A stretch of DNA of 32,207 nt from Burkholderia sp. lig30 (GTDB lineage Bacteria > Pseudomonadota > Gammaproteobacteria > Burkholderiales > Burkholderiaceae), in NCBI RefSeq assembly GCF_000687455.2, contig NZ_JGVW01000094.1, positions 1 through 32,207 on the forward strand. The letters run 5' to 3'. Position 1 is the first letter of the stretch. Every line of letters starts with the position of its first letter. A program made the translations under genes and the position numbers. Below the pieces are notes generated by a model, which saw nothing but the letters and a program-made list of their open reading frames with translations, had not been told where the DNA came from and searched no databases. Positions 1 through 7,970 of this stretch are shown here, piece after piece.

Positions 1-694
1 CGAAGCCCGATTCGATGCGTACGCGGCGATAGGTATCGTTCGGCCGGCCGATTTCGACGCCGGGCGCATGGCGGACGTCGGACACGATCTTGCCGTGCGA
101 GAACGCGACGAAATTGCGGATCAGTGTGTCCGCGCGCTCCGGCGACACGTAGACGCGGTTCTCCGGAACGGTCTGCAGTGCGTCGTAGTGCGGCGCCTCG
201 GTATGCCAGTAGAGCTGCATGTTCACGCCGCCCGGCCACGACACGACCGCATCGCGGCCGATCGGATCGGGGAACGTGTCGACGATCACGTCCGCGCCAT
301 GCGCGCGTGCCGATTTCACGGCCGCGTCCATGTCGGTCACGAGGTAGCCGGTGCGCTCCGCGCCGAACGGATACGGCACAGGCGTCTTGAAACCGAACAC
401 GGAGATCGTGCCTGACGGCGTGAACACGAGCTGCGACATCGTCTGGCTCGGCGTCGGCGTAACCTGGAACACGCCCTGCTTCGACTTGCTGCCGCCGAAC
501 GTCGCGACGAAGCTGTCCGTGAAGCGGTCGAAGTCTTCCGGCGCGACGTACACGTGCGTCGTGTCGTACTGAGGACCGACGGCGACAGACTGCGTCGCGA
601 AGGCCTTCAACGGCACTTTTGCAAACGATACGGGAGCGGCTGCAATACCGCTTGCGATCATGAGAGCCAGCAATGCTGAGCGAATGGTTTTCAT
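1..694 (-). CDS. Exported glyoxalase/bleomycin-resistance-fold protein (3' end missing)
   Basis: The reading frame is open from an ATG at 694 to the left edge, giving 231 visible residues. The N-terminus MKTIRSALLALMIASGIAAA followed by PVSFAK is a typical Sec signal peptide with probable cleavage after Ala20 or Ala25, so the protein is probably periplasmic. The mature part begins with a QYDTTHVYVAPEDFDRFTDSF segment typical of vicinal-oxygen-chelate (glyoxalase-like) modules. A second HVY-like strand, ENRVYVSPERADTLIRNFVA, suggests two modules. The substrate cannot be told. It is the last gene of the XapX-amidohydrolase-DoxX operon, 40 bp downstream of DoxX, which suggests a role in handling small reactive compounds. 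The fold call is by eye; the exported form of this fold is less usual than the cytosolic one. Confidence 0.75.
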   Translation of the reverse strand, partial: MKTIRSALLALMIASGIAAAPVSFAKVPLKAFATQSVAVGPQYDTTHVYVAPEDFDRFTDSFVATFGGSKSKQGVFQVTPTPSQTMSQLVFTPSGTISVFGFKTPVPYPFGAERTGYLVTDMDAAVKSARAHGADVIVDTFPDPIGRDAVVSWPGGVNMQLYWHTEAPHYDALQTVPENRVYVSPERADTLIRNFVAFSHGKIVSDVRHAPGVEIGRPNDTYRRVRIESGF

Positions 695-734
695 GGAAGG
701 ATTTCCTGGTTGTTTCATCGTACGGTCCGATCGA

Positions 735-1175
735 TCATGCGCGGCTGTCGCCGGCCACATGATTCGCATCGCTGAGGATGGTCGCGAACACGAGCGCCGC
801 AATCAGTCCCAGATGCTCGAAAAAGCTGTTGAGCGCCATGAAGCGCGCGACGCCGGTCCGATTCCAGAAGTCGTTCGCGACCAGCATCGCGACCACCGTC
901 AGCACGCCGAGTCCACCGGCACCGATCCACGTGAAGCGGCGAAACACCACACACAGCGAGCCGGCGATCTCGATCGCGACCGCCAGCGCCGCCCAGAGCG
1001 CAGCCGGGTGCAAGCCGAAATGCGCTTGCTCCGCGATTGCGTCGTTGAAGTTCAGCGCCTTGTCGACGCCCCCGATCAGATAGGCTGACACGAGCGCAAG
1101 ACGCGCGAGCAGCAGGACCCACCGCTGCGAAAGCAGCGCGCGGATCCACACCGGATTGCTGTGCCCCGTCATCAT
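735..1175 (-). CDS. DoxX family membrane protein
   Basis: A 146-aa product beginning MMTGHSNPVWIR. It has about four hydrophobic segments: near residues 15-30 (LLLARLALVSAYLIGG), 50-70 (ALWAALAVAIEIAGSLCVVF), 75-95 (GAGGLGVLTVVAMLVAND) and 110-130 (HLGLIAALVFATI). The motif SAYLIGGVDKALNF followed by an ALAVAIEIAG helix is characteristic of DoxX/SURF4-like inner-membrane proteins, which are linked to quinone or thiol redox stress in some bacteria. The open frame extends upstream to 1430, but that part is antisense to nothing and overlaps the amidohydrolase, so ATG 1175 (or 1172), 7 bp after the amidohydrolase stop, is preferred. The tight spacing implies translational coupling. The exact biochemical role is unknown. 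Confidence 0.85.
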   Translation of the reverse strand: MMTGHSNPVWIRALLSQRWVLLLARLALVSAYLIGGVDKALNFNDAIAEQAHFGLHPAALWAALAVAIEIAGSLCVVFRRFTWIGAGGLGVLTVVAMLVANDFWNRTGVARFMALNSFFEHLGLIAALVFATILSDANHVAGDSRA

Positions 1176-1182
1176 CGTCGTG

Positions 1183-3072
1183 TCAGATCGCCCAGCAGGA
1201 ACAACCGAACGCACCCCAGAAGCCTTGCGTATCCGAGGTCGGCAATGTGCTGCCCCATGCGCTCGCGTGCGCATGGCCATGCACGTTGCACGCGCTCGCG
1301 CAACCGCACATCGCCGCCGCTGCGGCACGCTGCAACGGTGCGCCCTCGCGCTGCGTCGCGCCCCACCCGCCATAGCCGCCGTACGTGCGCACCGGCGACC
1401 AGTCCGGCATTGCCGGGGGCAACGGCGCATCGTATCGGGAGAACGGTCCCGCGCCCCAGACGATCCGGCCGCCGACCACCGTCAGCAACGAGGTGGTCTC
1501 GACGATGTCGTCCTCGGCACACGAGAAGAAATCGTGATCCGGCACCATCAGGTCGGCAAGCTGCCCGACCGCGATGCGGCCTTTCCTGCCCTCTTCGTTC
1601 GAGAACCACGTGACGAACTCGGTCCACATGCGCAAGGCGGTCTCGCGATCGAGCAGGTTGCGCTGCGGATACAACCGCAGACCGCCGACCGTCTTGCCGG
1701 TCACGAGCCACGCGAGCGATACCCACGGGTTGTACGACGCGACGCGCGTCGCGTCGGTGCCCGCCGATACCTTCAGGCCCTTCGCGAGCATCTTCGCGAC
1801 GGGCGGCGTCGCTTCGGCCGTCTGCGCGCCATAACGCTCGACGAAGTACTCGCCCTGGTAGGCCATCCGGTGCTGCACCGCGATGCCGCCGCCGAGGGCG
1901 GCGATTCGGTCCATCGAGCGCTCCGAGATCGTTTCCGCGTGATCGAAGAACCAGTGGATGCCGTCGAGCGGAATGTCCTTCGCGACCTTCTCGAACACGT
2001 CGAGCGCACGGCTGATGGTTTCGTCGTAGGTCGCATGCATGCGCCAGGGCCAGCGGTTCTGCGCGAGCACGCGCACCACGCCTTCGAGGTCGGCCTCCAT
2101 CTCGGGCGGCATTTCCGGGCGCGCGACGCGAAAGTCCTCGAAATCCGCGGCGGAGAACACCAGCATTTCGCCCGCGCCGTTGTGACGGAAATAATCCGAG
2201 CCGTCCTGGTAGCGCGACGTCGCGGTCCAGTTCAGGAAGTCCTCCTTCTCCTGCTTCGGCTTCTGCGTAAACAGGTTGTACGCGAGGCGAACGGTCATCT
2301 CGCCCGCGTCGTGCAACTTGCGGATGACCTCGTAGTCATCCGGATAGTTCTGATACCCGCCGCCCGCGTCGATCACGCCCGTTACGCCAAGGCGGTTGAG
2401 CTCGCGCATGAAGTGACGCGTCGAGTTGTACTGATATTCCGGCGGAAGCTTCGGCCCCTTCGCGAGCGTCGCATAGAGAATCGTCGCGTTCGGGTTCGCC
2501 AGCAGCAGGCCAGTCGGATTGCCCGCGTCGTCGCGGAGGATCTTCCCGCCCGGTGGCTCCGGCGTGTCCTTCGTGTAGCCGACGACACGCAGCGCAGCCG
2601 CGTTCAGCAGTGCGCGGTCGTACAAATGCAGGATGAACACCGGCGTGTCCGGCGCGATCACGTTGAGTTCGTCGATAGTCGGCAAGCGCTTCTCCGCGAA
2701 CTGATGCTCGGTGAAGCCGCCCACCACGCGCACCCATTGCGGCGCGGGCGTGATCTCGACCTGCTGCCGGAGCATTTCCATCGCGACGGTGAGCGAGCGC
2801 ACGCCGTCCCAGCGCAGTTCCATGTTGTAGTTCAGGCCGCCGCGGATCACGTGCGTGTGATTGTCGATCAGGCCCGGCAGCACGGACTGGCCACCCAGAT
2901 CGATGACCTTCGTCGCGCGGCCTGCGAGCGGTACGACTTCTGCGTCGCTGCCCACCGCGACAAAACGGCCATCGGAGATCGCCACCGCGGTGGCAATAGG
3001 ATTCGAACGGTCGAGCGTGGTGATTCGTCCGTTATGCAGAATGAGATCGGGTTGGATTCTGGTCGCGCTCAT
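1183..3072 (-). CDS. YtcJ-type amidohydrolase (amidohydrolase family 3) with Cys/His-rich tail
   Basis: A 629-aa metal-dependent hydrolase. Residues 5-60 form the N-terminal beta-sandwich (LILHNGRITTLD, VAISDGRFVAVGSDAEV). The metal motif LPGLIDNHTHV places His72 and His74. The barrel continues through IHWFFDHAET and ends with the family signature GTDATRVASYNPW. The C-terminal sandwich contains IAVGQLADLMVPDHDFFS. Family members hydrolyse amide, ester or urea bonds; the substrate here is unknown. Start choice: the frame runs up to 3135, but GAGGAA lies 6 bp before ATG 3072 and directly abuts the alternative ATG 3078. The last 42 residues (588-629) contain five Cys and three His, an addition beyond the normal fold end. 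It sits between XapX and DoxX in a compact operon divergent from a LysR regulator. Confidence 0.88.
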   Translation of the reverse strand: MSATRIQPDLILHNGRITTLDRSNPIATAVAISDGRFVAVGSDAEVVPLAGRATKVIDLGGQSVLPGLIDNHTHVIRGGLNYNMELRWDGVRSLTVAMEMLRQQVEITPAPQWVRVVGGFTEHQFAEKRLPTIDELNVIAPDTPVFILHLYDRALLNAAALRVVGYTKDTPEPPGGKILRDDAGNPTGLLLANPNATILYATLAKGPKLPPEYQYNSTRHFMRELNRLGVTGVIDAGGGYQNYPDDYEVIRKLHDAGEMTVRLAYNLFTQKPKQEKEDFLNWTATSRYQDGSDYFRHNGAGEMLVFSAADFEDFRVARPEMPPEMEADLEGVVRVLAQNRWPWRMHATYDETISRALDVFEKVAKDIPLDGIHWFFDHAETISERSMDRIAALGGGIAVQHRMAYQGEYFVERYGAQTAEATPPVAKMLAKGLKVSAGTDATRVASYNPWVSLAWLVTGKTVGGLRLYPQRNLLDRETALRMWTEFVTWFSNEEGRKGRIAVGQLADLMVPDHDFFSCAEDDIVETTSLLTVVGGRIVWGAGPFSRYDAPLPPAMPDWSPVRTYGGYGGWGATQREGAPLQRAAAAAMCGCASACNVHGHAHASAWGSTLPTSDTQGFWGAFGCSCWAI

Positions 3073-3091
3073 GAGCATTTCCTCATTGCGG

Positions 3092-3259
3092 TTAAAAGCC
3101 GAACAACGTCTTGATGGAGGGGATCGCCTGTTCACCGATCAGCATGCCGAGCAAGCCGACGAGCGCAATCAGCGGCGGCGCGGGCGAGCGGACCTTGATC
3201 GCACTGTAGACCACGCCGATCAAAGCGCCCGCGCCCAGCGACAACAAATAAGATTTCAT
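3092..3259 (-). CDS. XapX domain small membrane protein (DUF1427)
   Basis: A 55-aa protein beginning MKSYLLSLGAGALIGVVYS with two predicted transmembrane helices (about residues 4-20 and 29-45) around the family motif RSPAPPLIALVGLLGMLIGEQ. This SPAPP...GLLGMLxGE core defines the XapX/DUF1427 family, whose biochemical function is not established. GAGG lies about 9 bp before the ATG. It is the first gene of the leftward operon and lies 19 bp before the amidohydrolase. A second copy of the same family is encoded at 5374 on the other strand, and the two cores are clearly homologous. Confidence 0.85.
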   Translation of the reverse strand: MKSYLLSLGAGALIGVVYSAIKVRSPAPPLIALVGLLGMLIGEQAIPSIKTLFGF

Positions 3260-3404
3260 ACGATCAGCCTCGAGGTCACATTAGAATGCACGTCATTACT
3301 GCCCGGTTCGTGCCCCGGGTCTGGCTACACGCTGCGCCGACGGCACCGGGTCGTCTGCATCGCCAAAAGAGGCGCAGCGGACCTTCATCGACTCCACCGC
3401 CACC

Positions 3405-4328
3405 ATGCAACATCTTCCTGATCTCGAAGCCTGGGCGATCTTCGCGCGCGTCGCCGAAACCGGGTCGTTCGCCAAGGCAGCCGAACTCCTCGGCACCACG
3501 CAACCGACCGTCTCGAAAGCGATCGCCCGCCTCGAACAGCGGCTCGGCACCATGCTGCTGTACCGGACGTCGCGCAAGCTGTCGCTCACGCCGACCGGCG
3601 AGATGCTGCGCGACCGGGCGATCCGGCTGCTGTCGGATGCCGAACTCATCGAGAGCGAAGCATCCGCCCACGCGCTCGAGCCGCACGGCCTCGTGCGAGT
3701 GAATGCACCGATGTCGTTCGGCCTCCGGCATCTCGCACCGCTGCTTCCCGCCTTTCTCGATCGCTACCCGAGCGTCGACGTCGATCTCATGCTCACCGAC
3801 CATATGGTCGACATCGTTGCGGCCGGTTTCGACGTCGCGATCCGGATTGCCGAGCTGAACGACTCGACCCTGCGCCTGCGCAGGCTCTGCGGGGTCCGCC
3901 GGCCGCTCGTCGCCTCGCCCGCCTACCTCGACCGGCACGGACGACCGACTCACCCGCGCGATCTCGAGCAACATGCATGCCTCGCCTACACGAATCTGCC
4001 GACACCTGATTGCTGGCGCTTTCGGCACACCGCATCGGGTGACGAATTTGCGGCGCCCGTGAAAGGACGCATCCGTACCAACAACGCCGACGTGATCATG
4101 CCCGCGCTGGTCGCGGGGCAGGGCCTCGCGTTGCAGCCCGAATTCCTGGTTTGGGATGCGCTGCAGCGCGGCGAGCTCGAGGAAGTGATGCACGACTGGA
4201 AGATCGCCGACATCAACGTCAATCTCGTCACGCCGCCCGGCACGCTGCGCGCCGCACGCGTTACCGCATTGCTCGATTTTCTCGCCGAACATTTTGCACA
4301 TGTGCCGTGGGCGCTATCCGGGCACTGA
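3405..4328 (+). CDS. LysR-family transcriptional regulator (CrgA-like)
   Basis: A 307-aa LysR-type regulator. The N-terminal winged helix-turn-helix covers about residues 6-65 ([48 protein letters not shown]). The effector domain starts at about 95 with [21 protein letters not shown], the layout of the CrgA-like subgroup, and includes [16 protein letters not shown] and [16 protein letters not shown]. Such proteins bind T-N11-A sites and respond to small ligands. It diverges from the XapX-amidohydrolase-DoxX operon across 145 bp, so it most likely controls that operon and itself, and perhaps the YcaC/XapX/OsmC/pirin genes further right. The inducer is not deducible. Confidence 0.93.
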   Translation: MQHLPDLEAWAIFARVAETGSFAKAAELLGTTQPTVSKAIARLEQRLGTMLLYRTSRKLSLTPTGEMLRDRAIRLLSDAELIESEASAHALEPHGLVRVNAPMSFGLRHLAPLLPAFLDRYPSVDVDLMLTDHMVDIVAAGFDVAIRIAELNDSTLRLRRLCGVRRPLVASPAYLDRHGRPTHPRDLEQHACLAYTNLPTPDCWRFRHTASGDEFAAPVKGRIRTNNADVIMPALVAGQGLALQPEFLVWDALQRGELEEVMHDWKIADINVNLVTPPGTLRAARVTALLDFLAEHFAHVPWALSGH

Positions 4329-4351
4329 GCGGGAAACATCAGGCCGCATGT

Positions 4352-4379
4352 GCGTCTGCCGCCGTCGGCGCGCAGACGC
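4352..4379. terminator. Candidate hairpin between convergent genes
   Basis: GCGTCTGC at 4352-4359 pairs with GCAGACGC at 4372-4379 around a 12-nt GC-rich loop. It sits in the 74-bp gap between the convergent ends of the LysR gene and the isochorismatase gene. There is no U run, so it may be a weak or factor-dependent stop, or only a chance stem. Confidence 0.25.
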
Positions 4380-4402
4380 GCGGGTCATGTCAGGCGCTGC
4401 AA

Positions 4403-5089
4403 CTACTTCGCCGGCACGGCAGCAAGCGCCTCGTGCGGCATTGCCGTTCGCTGCGGCGCCTTGTGGACCATCGTGTACGCGTAGTCGACACCCATCCCGT
4501 AGGCGCCGGAGTGTTCCTTCACGATCGCCATCACCGCGTCGTACGTATCGCGGTGCGCCCAGTCGCGCTGCCACTCGAGCACGACCTGCTGCCAGGTGAC
4601 CGGCACCACGCCGGCCTGAATCATGCGCTGCATTGCGAAGTCGTGCGCATCCTTCGACGTGCCGCCCGACGCATCCGCCACCATGTAGATCTCGTAGCCG
4701 CCTTCGAGCATCGCGCACAGCGCGAATGTCGTGTTGCAGACTTCCGTCCACAGACCTGACACGATGACTTTCTTGCGGCCATTGGCGGCCAGCGCGTCGC
4801 GGACCTTCTGGTCATCCCATGAATTCATCGACGTGCGCTCGAGCAGTTTCTCGTTCGGAAACACGTCGAGCAGTTCGGGATAGGTAAAGCCCGAGAAGCT
4901 TTCCGTTTCGACAGTCGTGATCGTGGTCGGAATGTTGAACGCCTTGGCTGCCTTCGCGAGCCCCACGACATTGTTCTTCAGCGTCTGACGATCGATCGAC
5001 TGCACGCCGAAAGCCATCTGCGGCTGCTGATCGATGAAGATCAGTTGGCTGTTCTGGGGAGTAAGTACTTCGAGCTTCGGATTGTTCAT
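4403..5089 (-). CDS. Isochorismatase-family (YcaC-type) cysteine hydrolase
   Basis: A 228-aa single-domain protein of the cysteine hydrolase superfamily. The nucleophile-region motif SGLWTEVCNTTFALCAML puts the catalytic Cys at 118, and LIFIDQQPQMAFGV supplies the conserved Asp20. VADASGGTSKDAHDFAMQRM matches the loop found in E. coli YcaC-like enzymes. The third (basic) member of the usual Asp-Lys-Cys triad was not located with confidence; the segment KLLERTSMNSWDD (81-93) lies in the expected area. The substrate is unknown; family members act on small amides, N-carbamoyl compounds or isochorismate. A GGACGGGACG stretch precedes the ATG. It is divergent from the XapX-OsmC-pirin genes and convergent with the LysR gene. 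Confidence 0.88.
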   Translation of the reverse strand: MNNPKLEVLTPQNSQLIFIDQQPQMAFGVQSIDRQTLKNNVVGLAKAAKAFNIPTTITTVETESFSGFTYPELLDVFPNEKLLERTSMNSWDDQKVRDALAANGRKKVIVSGLWTEVCNTTFALCAMLEGGYEIYMVADASGGTSKDAHDFAMQRMIQAGVVPVTWQQVVLEWQRDWAHRDTYDAVMAIVKEHSGAYGMGVDYAYTMVHKAPQRTAMPHEALAAVPAK

Positions 5090-5200
5090 GACGCGTCCCG
5101 TCCTTGGAAACCGGCAACAGTTGGGGCCCGCCCCGACCGGGCAGGCAAGAAGGAGAGTTCCGTGTGCGTTGCACGCAACGTTCGTTACAGCCCGCCAAAT

Positions 5201-5265
5201 TTGACACGGAAACGCATCGAGTGGATACCTAAGAAATGGAATCGAATCTATTCCATTTCTTAGGT
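5201..5265 (+). promoter_or_regulatory. Promoter with overlapping palindromic operator candidate
   Basis: A perfect -35 hexamer TTGACA at 5201-5206 is followed after 17 bp by GATACC at 5224-5229, a weak -10. Overlapping this -10 and the expected start of transcription is a perfect inverted repeat: ACCTAAGAAATGGAAT at 5227-5242 and its complement at 5250-5265, with a 7-bp spacer. The stem is AT-rich and no U run follows, so an operator is more likely than a terminator. It sits between divergent genes, 137 bp before the YcaC-type start and 109 bp before XapX. The bound regulator is unknown; the neighbouring LysR protein or an unlinked TetR/MarR-type repressor are possibilities. Confidence 0.55.
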
Positions 5266-5373
5266 GCGTTAGCTACCCGACATCTCTTCTCTTGTTCGGA
5301 CAAACCCAATATGCTTGCAAGTGCTTTGCTGTAGAGCACCTGTCGCCACCCGGTCCTCCATAAGACACGCTTC

Positions 5374-5649
5374 ATGAAACCGTATATCTTTTCGCTGCTC
5401 GCAGGCATGCTGGCCGGTGTCATCTACGGTACGACCGGCGTGCATTCGCCGGCCCCACCCACCGTTGCGCTGACGGGGTTGCTCGGCATGCTGGCCGGCG
5501 AGCAAATCCTTCCCGTCGCACGACGACTGCTGTCGGGTTGCAAATTGAACACCGCATGGCGCGAAGCAAAATGCAACCAGCATATGTTCGGCCGGTTGCC
5601 GAGCGGTCAGGTATCCGATGCGGCGACGCAAGACCGCCAGCCGTCGTGA
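5374..5649 (+). CDS. XapX domain membrane protein, extended form
   Basis: A 91-aa protein beginning MKPYIFSLLAGMLAGVIYG. Residues 1-53 align without gaps to the 55-aa XapX protein at 3092-3259 and share SPAPP and GLLGMLAGEQ. Two membrane helices are predicted (about 4-20 and 29-46). The copy differs by a hydrophilic extension of about 37 residues after LLSGCKLNT, containing two Cys residues. The extension could be real or could follow loss of an original stop near codon 55. Ribosome binding signals are weak. It heads a rightward group with OsmC and pirin, 160 bp before OsmC. The family has no established biochemical function. Confidence 0.75.
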   Translation: MKPYIFSLLAGMLAGVIYGTTGVHSPAPPTVALTGLLGMLAGEQILPVARRLLSGCKLNTAWREAKCNQHMFGRLPSGQVSDAATQDRQPS

Positions 5650-5808
5650 CGCATCGCCATTTTTACGCTTCCGCGTCGCACCATTCCTTTGCGCGCGGAT
5701 GACCTGCGCTGATTTCTTCCGTCATCTGCCGTTGCCGATTTGCGGCGCGGGCGCGCTGACCTGGCTAGCCGGGCAGCTCCCATCCCCCACTCCGTTCACG
5801 GAATTTCA

Positions 5809-6201
5809 ATGACCGCACTATCCATCGAAGCCCGCATCGGCACTGTCGACTACCTCGCTCATTTGAGCGACGGCACCCACCAGTGGGGCGCCGACGAACC
5901 CGCGTCGCTCGGCGGCGGCGATGCGGCGCCGCCGCCCGTCGCGCTGCTGCTGTCGAGCCTCGGCGCATGCACCGCGATCACGCTCAAGATGTATGCGCAG
6001 CGCAAGGGTTGGCCACTTGCCGACGTGCATGTGAAGCTCGCACACGAAACGAATGGAACGGACACCACGATCGTGCGTCGGATCACGTTCGACGGCACGC
6101 TCTCCGACGAGCAGCGCGAACGTCTCCTGCAGATCGCGAACGCGTGTCCCGTACACAAGATTCTCACGCGGCCGATCACGATCGACACCGCGATCGCCTG
6201 A
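5809..6201 (+). CDS. OsmC family peroxiredoxin-like protein
   Basis: A 130-aa OsmC/Ohr-fold protein. The two redox cysteines are visible: Cys54 in [17 protein letters not shown] and Cys113 in [15 protein letters not shown]. The helix after the first Cys and the [22 protein letters not shown] segment match OsmC proteins, which reduce organic hydroperoxides with thiol cofactors. The frame is open back to 5740, but ATG 5809 gives the normal family N-terminus, so it was chosen. The gene is followed after 35 bp by pirin and probably shares its transcript. The context suggests protection against peroxides or electrophiles. Confidence 0.9.
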   Translation: MTALSIEARIGTVDYLAHLSDGTHQWGADEPASLGGGDAAPPPVALLLSSLGACTAITLKMYAQRKGWPLADVHVKLAHETNGTDTTIVRRITFDGTLSDEQRERLLQIANACPVHKILTRPITIDTAIA

Positions 6202-6236
6202 GGCCGTCGCGCCGACAACGAACACAAGGTTTCATC

Positions 6237-7121
6237 ATGTCCGATTCGATCAAAACGTTGCTCACACCGCGCGAGAGCGACATTGGCAACCTGATCGTGC
6301 GTCGCGTGCTGCCCGCGCGGGACGCACGGCTCGTCGGGCCCTTCATTTTCTTCGACCACATGGGTCCCGCGACGCTACCCGCCGGCAAGGGCGTCGACGT
6401 GCTGCCGCATCCGCATATCGGCCTCGCAACCGTCACCTACCTGTTTGACGGCGCGTTCATGCATCACGACAGCCTTGGCTACCGGCAGAAGATCGTGCCT
6501 GGCGACGTGAACTGGATGACTGCCGGGCGCGGCATCGTGCATTCGGAACGCACGCCCGACGAGGACCGGTCGCGCGAACAAGCGATCCACGGCATCCAGA
6601 CCTGGGTCGCGCTGCCGGCCGAGCACGAAGATGCCGCGCCTGCGTTCGCCCACCATCCGGCCGACACGCTGCCGTCGTTCACGCGCGACGGCGCGACGGT
6701 GCGCGTGATCGCAGGCACAGCGTTTGGGCTCACCTCGCCGGTCGACGTCTTTTCGCCGACGCTCTATGCGTATGCCGAATTTGCGGCCGATGGCCGCCTC
6801 GCACTCGACGCCGAGCATGAGGAACGCGGCGTCTATCTGGTCGACGGCGACCTGAGCATCGACGGCACGCCACTGGCGCTCGCGACGATGGCCGTGCTCG
6901 CGCCCGGCGTGACGGTCACGCTGGCGAGCACACACGGCGCGCGCGTGATGCTGCTCGGCGGCGCACACCTGCCGGGCGAACGTTTCATCGAGTGGAATTT
7001 CGTGTCGAGCTCGCGCGCGAAGATCGAAGCGGCCCGCAACGCGTGGGCCGAGCAGACATTCGGCAAAGTTCCGGATGAAGAAAGCGAATGGGCGCGTCAG
7101 CCTGTGAGGAAGGGGCGCTGA
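6237..7121 (+). CDS. Pirin family protein
   Basis: A 294-aa bicupin of the pirin family. The metal site is intact: His58 and His60 in LPHPHIGLATVTYLF, and His102 and Glu104 in TAGRGIVHSERTP. The C-terminal cupin runs to the end (LLGGAHLPGERFIEWNFVSSS). Pirins are iron-binding proteins, some of which act as quercetin 2,3-dioxygenases and others as redox-sensitive co-regulators; which applies is not shown. ATG 6237 was chosen, with AAGG upstream, because the long frame before it overlaps OsmC. It ends 79 bp before a strong hairpin terminator. A second pirin is encoded at 21848. Confidence 0.93.
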   Translation: MSDSIKTLLTPRESDIGNLIVRRVLPARDARLVGPFIFFDHMGPATLPAGKGVDVLPHPHIGLATVTYLFDGAFMHHDSLGYRQKIVPGDVNWMTAGRGIVHSERTPDEDRSREQAIHGIQTWVALPAEHEDAAPAFAHHPADTLPSFTRDGATVRVIAGTAFGLTSPVDVFSPTLYAYAEFAADGRLALDAEHEERGVYLVDGDLSIDGTPLALATMAVLAPGVTVTLASTHGARVMLLGGAHLPGERFIEWNFVSSSRAKIEAARNAWAEQTFGKVPDEESEWARQPVRKGR

Positions 7122-7200
7122 TCGAAACGCCCGGGGTGATCCATGCATGGACGCCCCTGGATTGCTCAGGCTTCTTGTAGGCGGTTTGCAACGGCAAAAC

Positions 7201-7238
7201 AAAAATCCCCGTAAGTCATCGACTTGACGGGGATTTTT
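7201..7238. terminator. Bidirectional rho-independent terminator
   Basis: AAAAATCCCCGT at 7201-7212 pairs perfectly with 7227-7238 around a 14-nt loop. The stem has an A run on one side and a T run on the other, so it can stop transcription from pirin and from the left on the minus strand. It sits just beyond the duplicated tRNA 3' end at 7246-7264, the position expected for the ancestral tRNA-Ser terminator. Confidence 0.85.
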
Positions 7239-7245
7239 CATCGTA

Positions 7246-7264
7246 CCTGGCGGAGAGAGGGGGA
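7246..7264. repeat. Left copy of 19-bp direct repeat (att-like, tRNA-Ser 3' end)
   Basis: The sequence cctggcggagagaggggga is identical to 8262-8280, which contains the acceptor 3' end of the tRNA-Ser gene including its CCA complement. Read on the minus strand it is a truncated tRNA tail; beyond the repeat the T-arm continues only as a degenerate version. Such duplications arise when an element integrates into a tRNA 3' end and restores the gene. Confidence 0.75.
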
Positions 7265-7904
7265 CAGGTTCCCCAAACATCAAAATTCGATAAAAATCAG
7301 CGGCTTAATCCTGTGGGAAAAATATCAGTGCACCAACAGTTGTGTACCAGCCACGCTTGCAACCGGTTTCAAAATCGCTGAACGTAAACTCGGCTACCAG
7401 TCAACTTTGGAGTGGGGACCTCTTGCAAGCTTCGAAGCGAGCCCCATATGCTACCCCGAACTGCGCCACTGACGATGCCGGAATAAGCTCACTGGTGACG
7501 AAACTCCAGCCAACCACGCGACAAGAAGAAATATGAGCGACATACGAGGCAACGCAATAGCGCGTCTACAGCGGCGTTATCCGGAGCGGCCATCCGCGTA
7601 GCGGGCGAGCGACGAAGCGAAGAGGCCAAATGTGTCGAATGAGACTTAAGGGCAAAAATTCGAGAACATTGATCTGTTGCAGATGCTGGTCGCATGCTCA
7701 TCCACCTGAGGCCAAAGCGGCGAGCATTCTCGCCTAAATCAGTGTCCGGGTTCATTAGACCACTACACTTCGGTGAACCCTTTCGATGCCCTGTGGTGTC
7801 GATGGATAGCTGACCGATATCGCGTCGGTAACGTTTCAGTAACGGCGAAGTAACGATGATCGCTAGTCCCGATTCGGGACGCCTCGTCACACCGTCATCG
7901 GCCC

Positions 7905-7941
7905 CTGTACACGTTCTGTACACCCTGTACAGAATCTGTAC
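7905..7941. repeat. Four phased CTGTAC hexamers
   Basis: CTGTAC occurs at 7905-7910, 7916-7921, 7925-7930 and 7936-7941, with start-to-start distances of 11, 9 and 11 bp, about one helical turn each. Several copies continue as CTGTACA. This layout resembles cooperative protein binding sites such as iterons or phage-type operators. No protein partner is encoded nearby. Confidence 0.6.
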
Positions 7942-7970
7942 TGCTGGGCTTCAAACCCGGTTGGGGGCGT

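Noticed and set aside
1176..1430. 85-residue N-terminal extension of the DoxX frame
   Set aside because: Arg-rich, overlaps the amidohydrolase coding end, and the normal DoxX start is at 1175.
1156..3114. 652-aa open frame on the plus strand opposite the amidohydrolase
   Set aside because: Antisense shadow with no recognisable domain; the minus frame has the metal motif and a ribosome site.
7224..7472. 82-aa plus-strand frame at the left repeat
   Set aside because: Begins inside the terminator and reads the truncated tRNA tail; not coding-like.
7620..7760. Possible insertion-sequence end near a GTGTCCGGGTTCATTAGACC stretch
   Set aside because: Looked like a transposon terminus, but no matching inverted repeat or transposase fragment could be shown in the window.
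7489..7923. 144-aa minus-strand frame in the island scar
   Set aside because: No recognisable family, no ribosome site, no codon bias like the neighbours; may at most be a decayed fragment.
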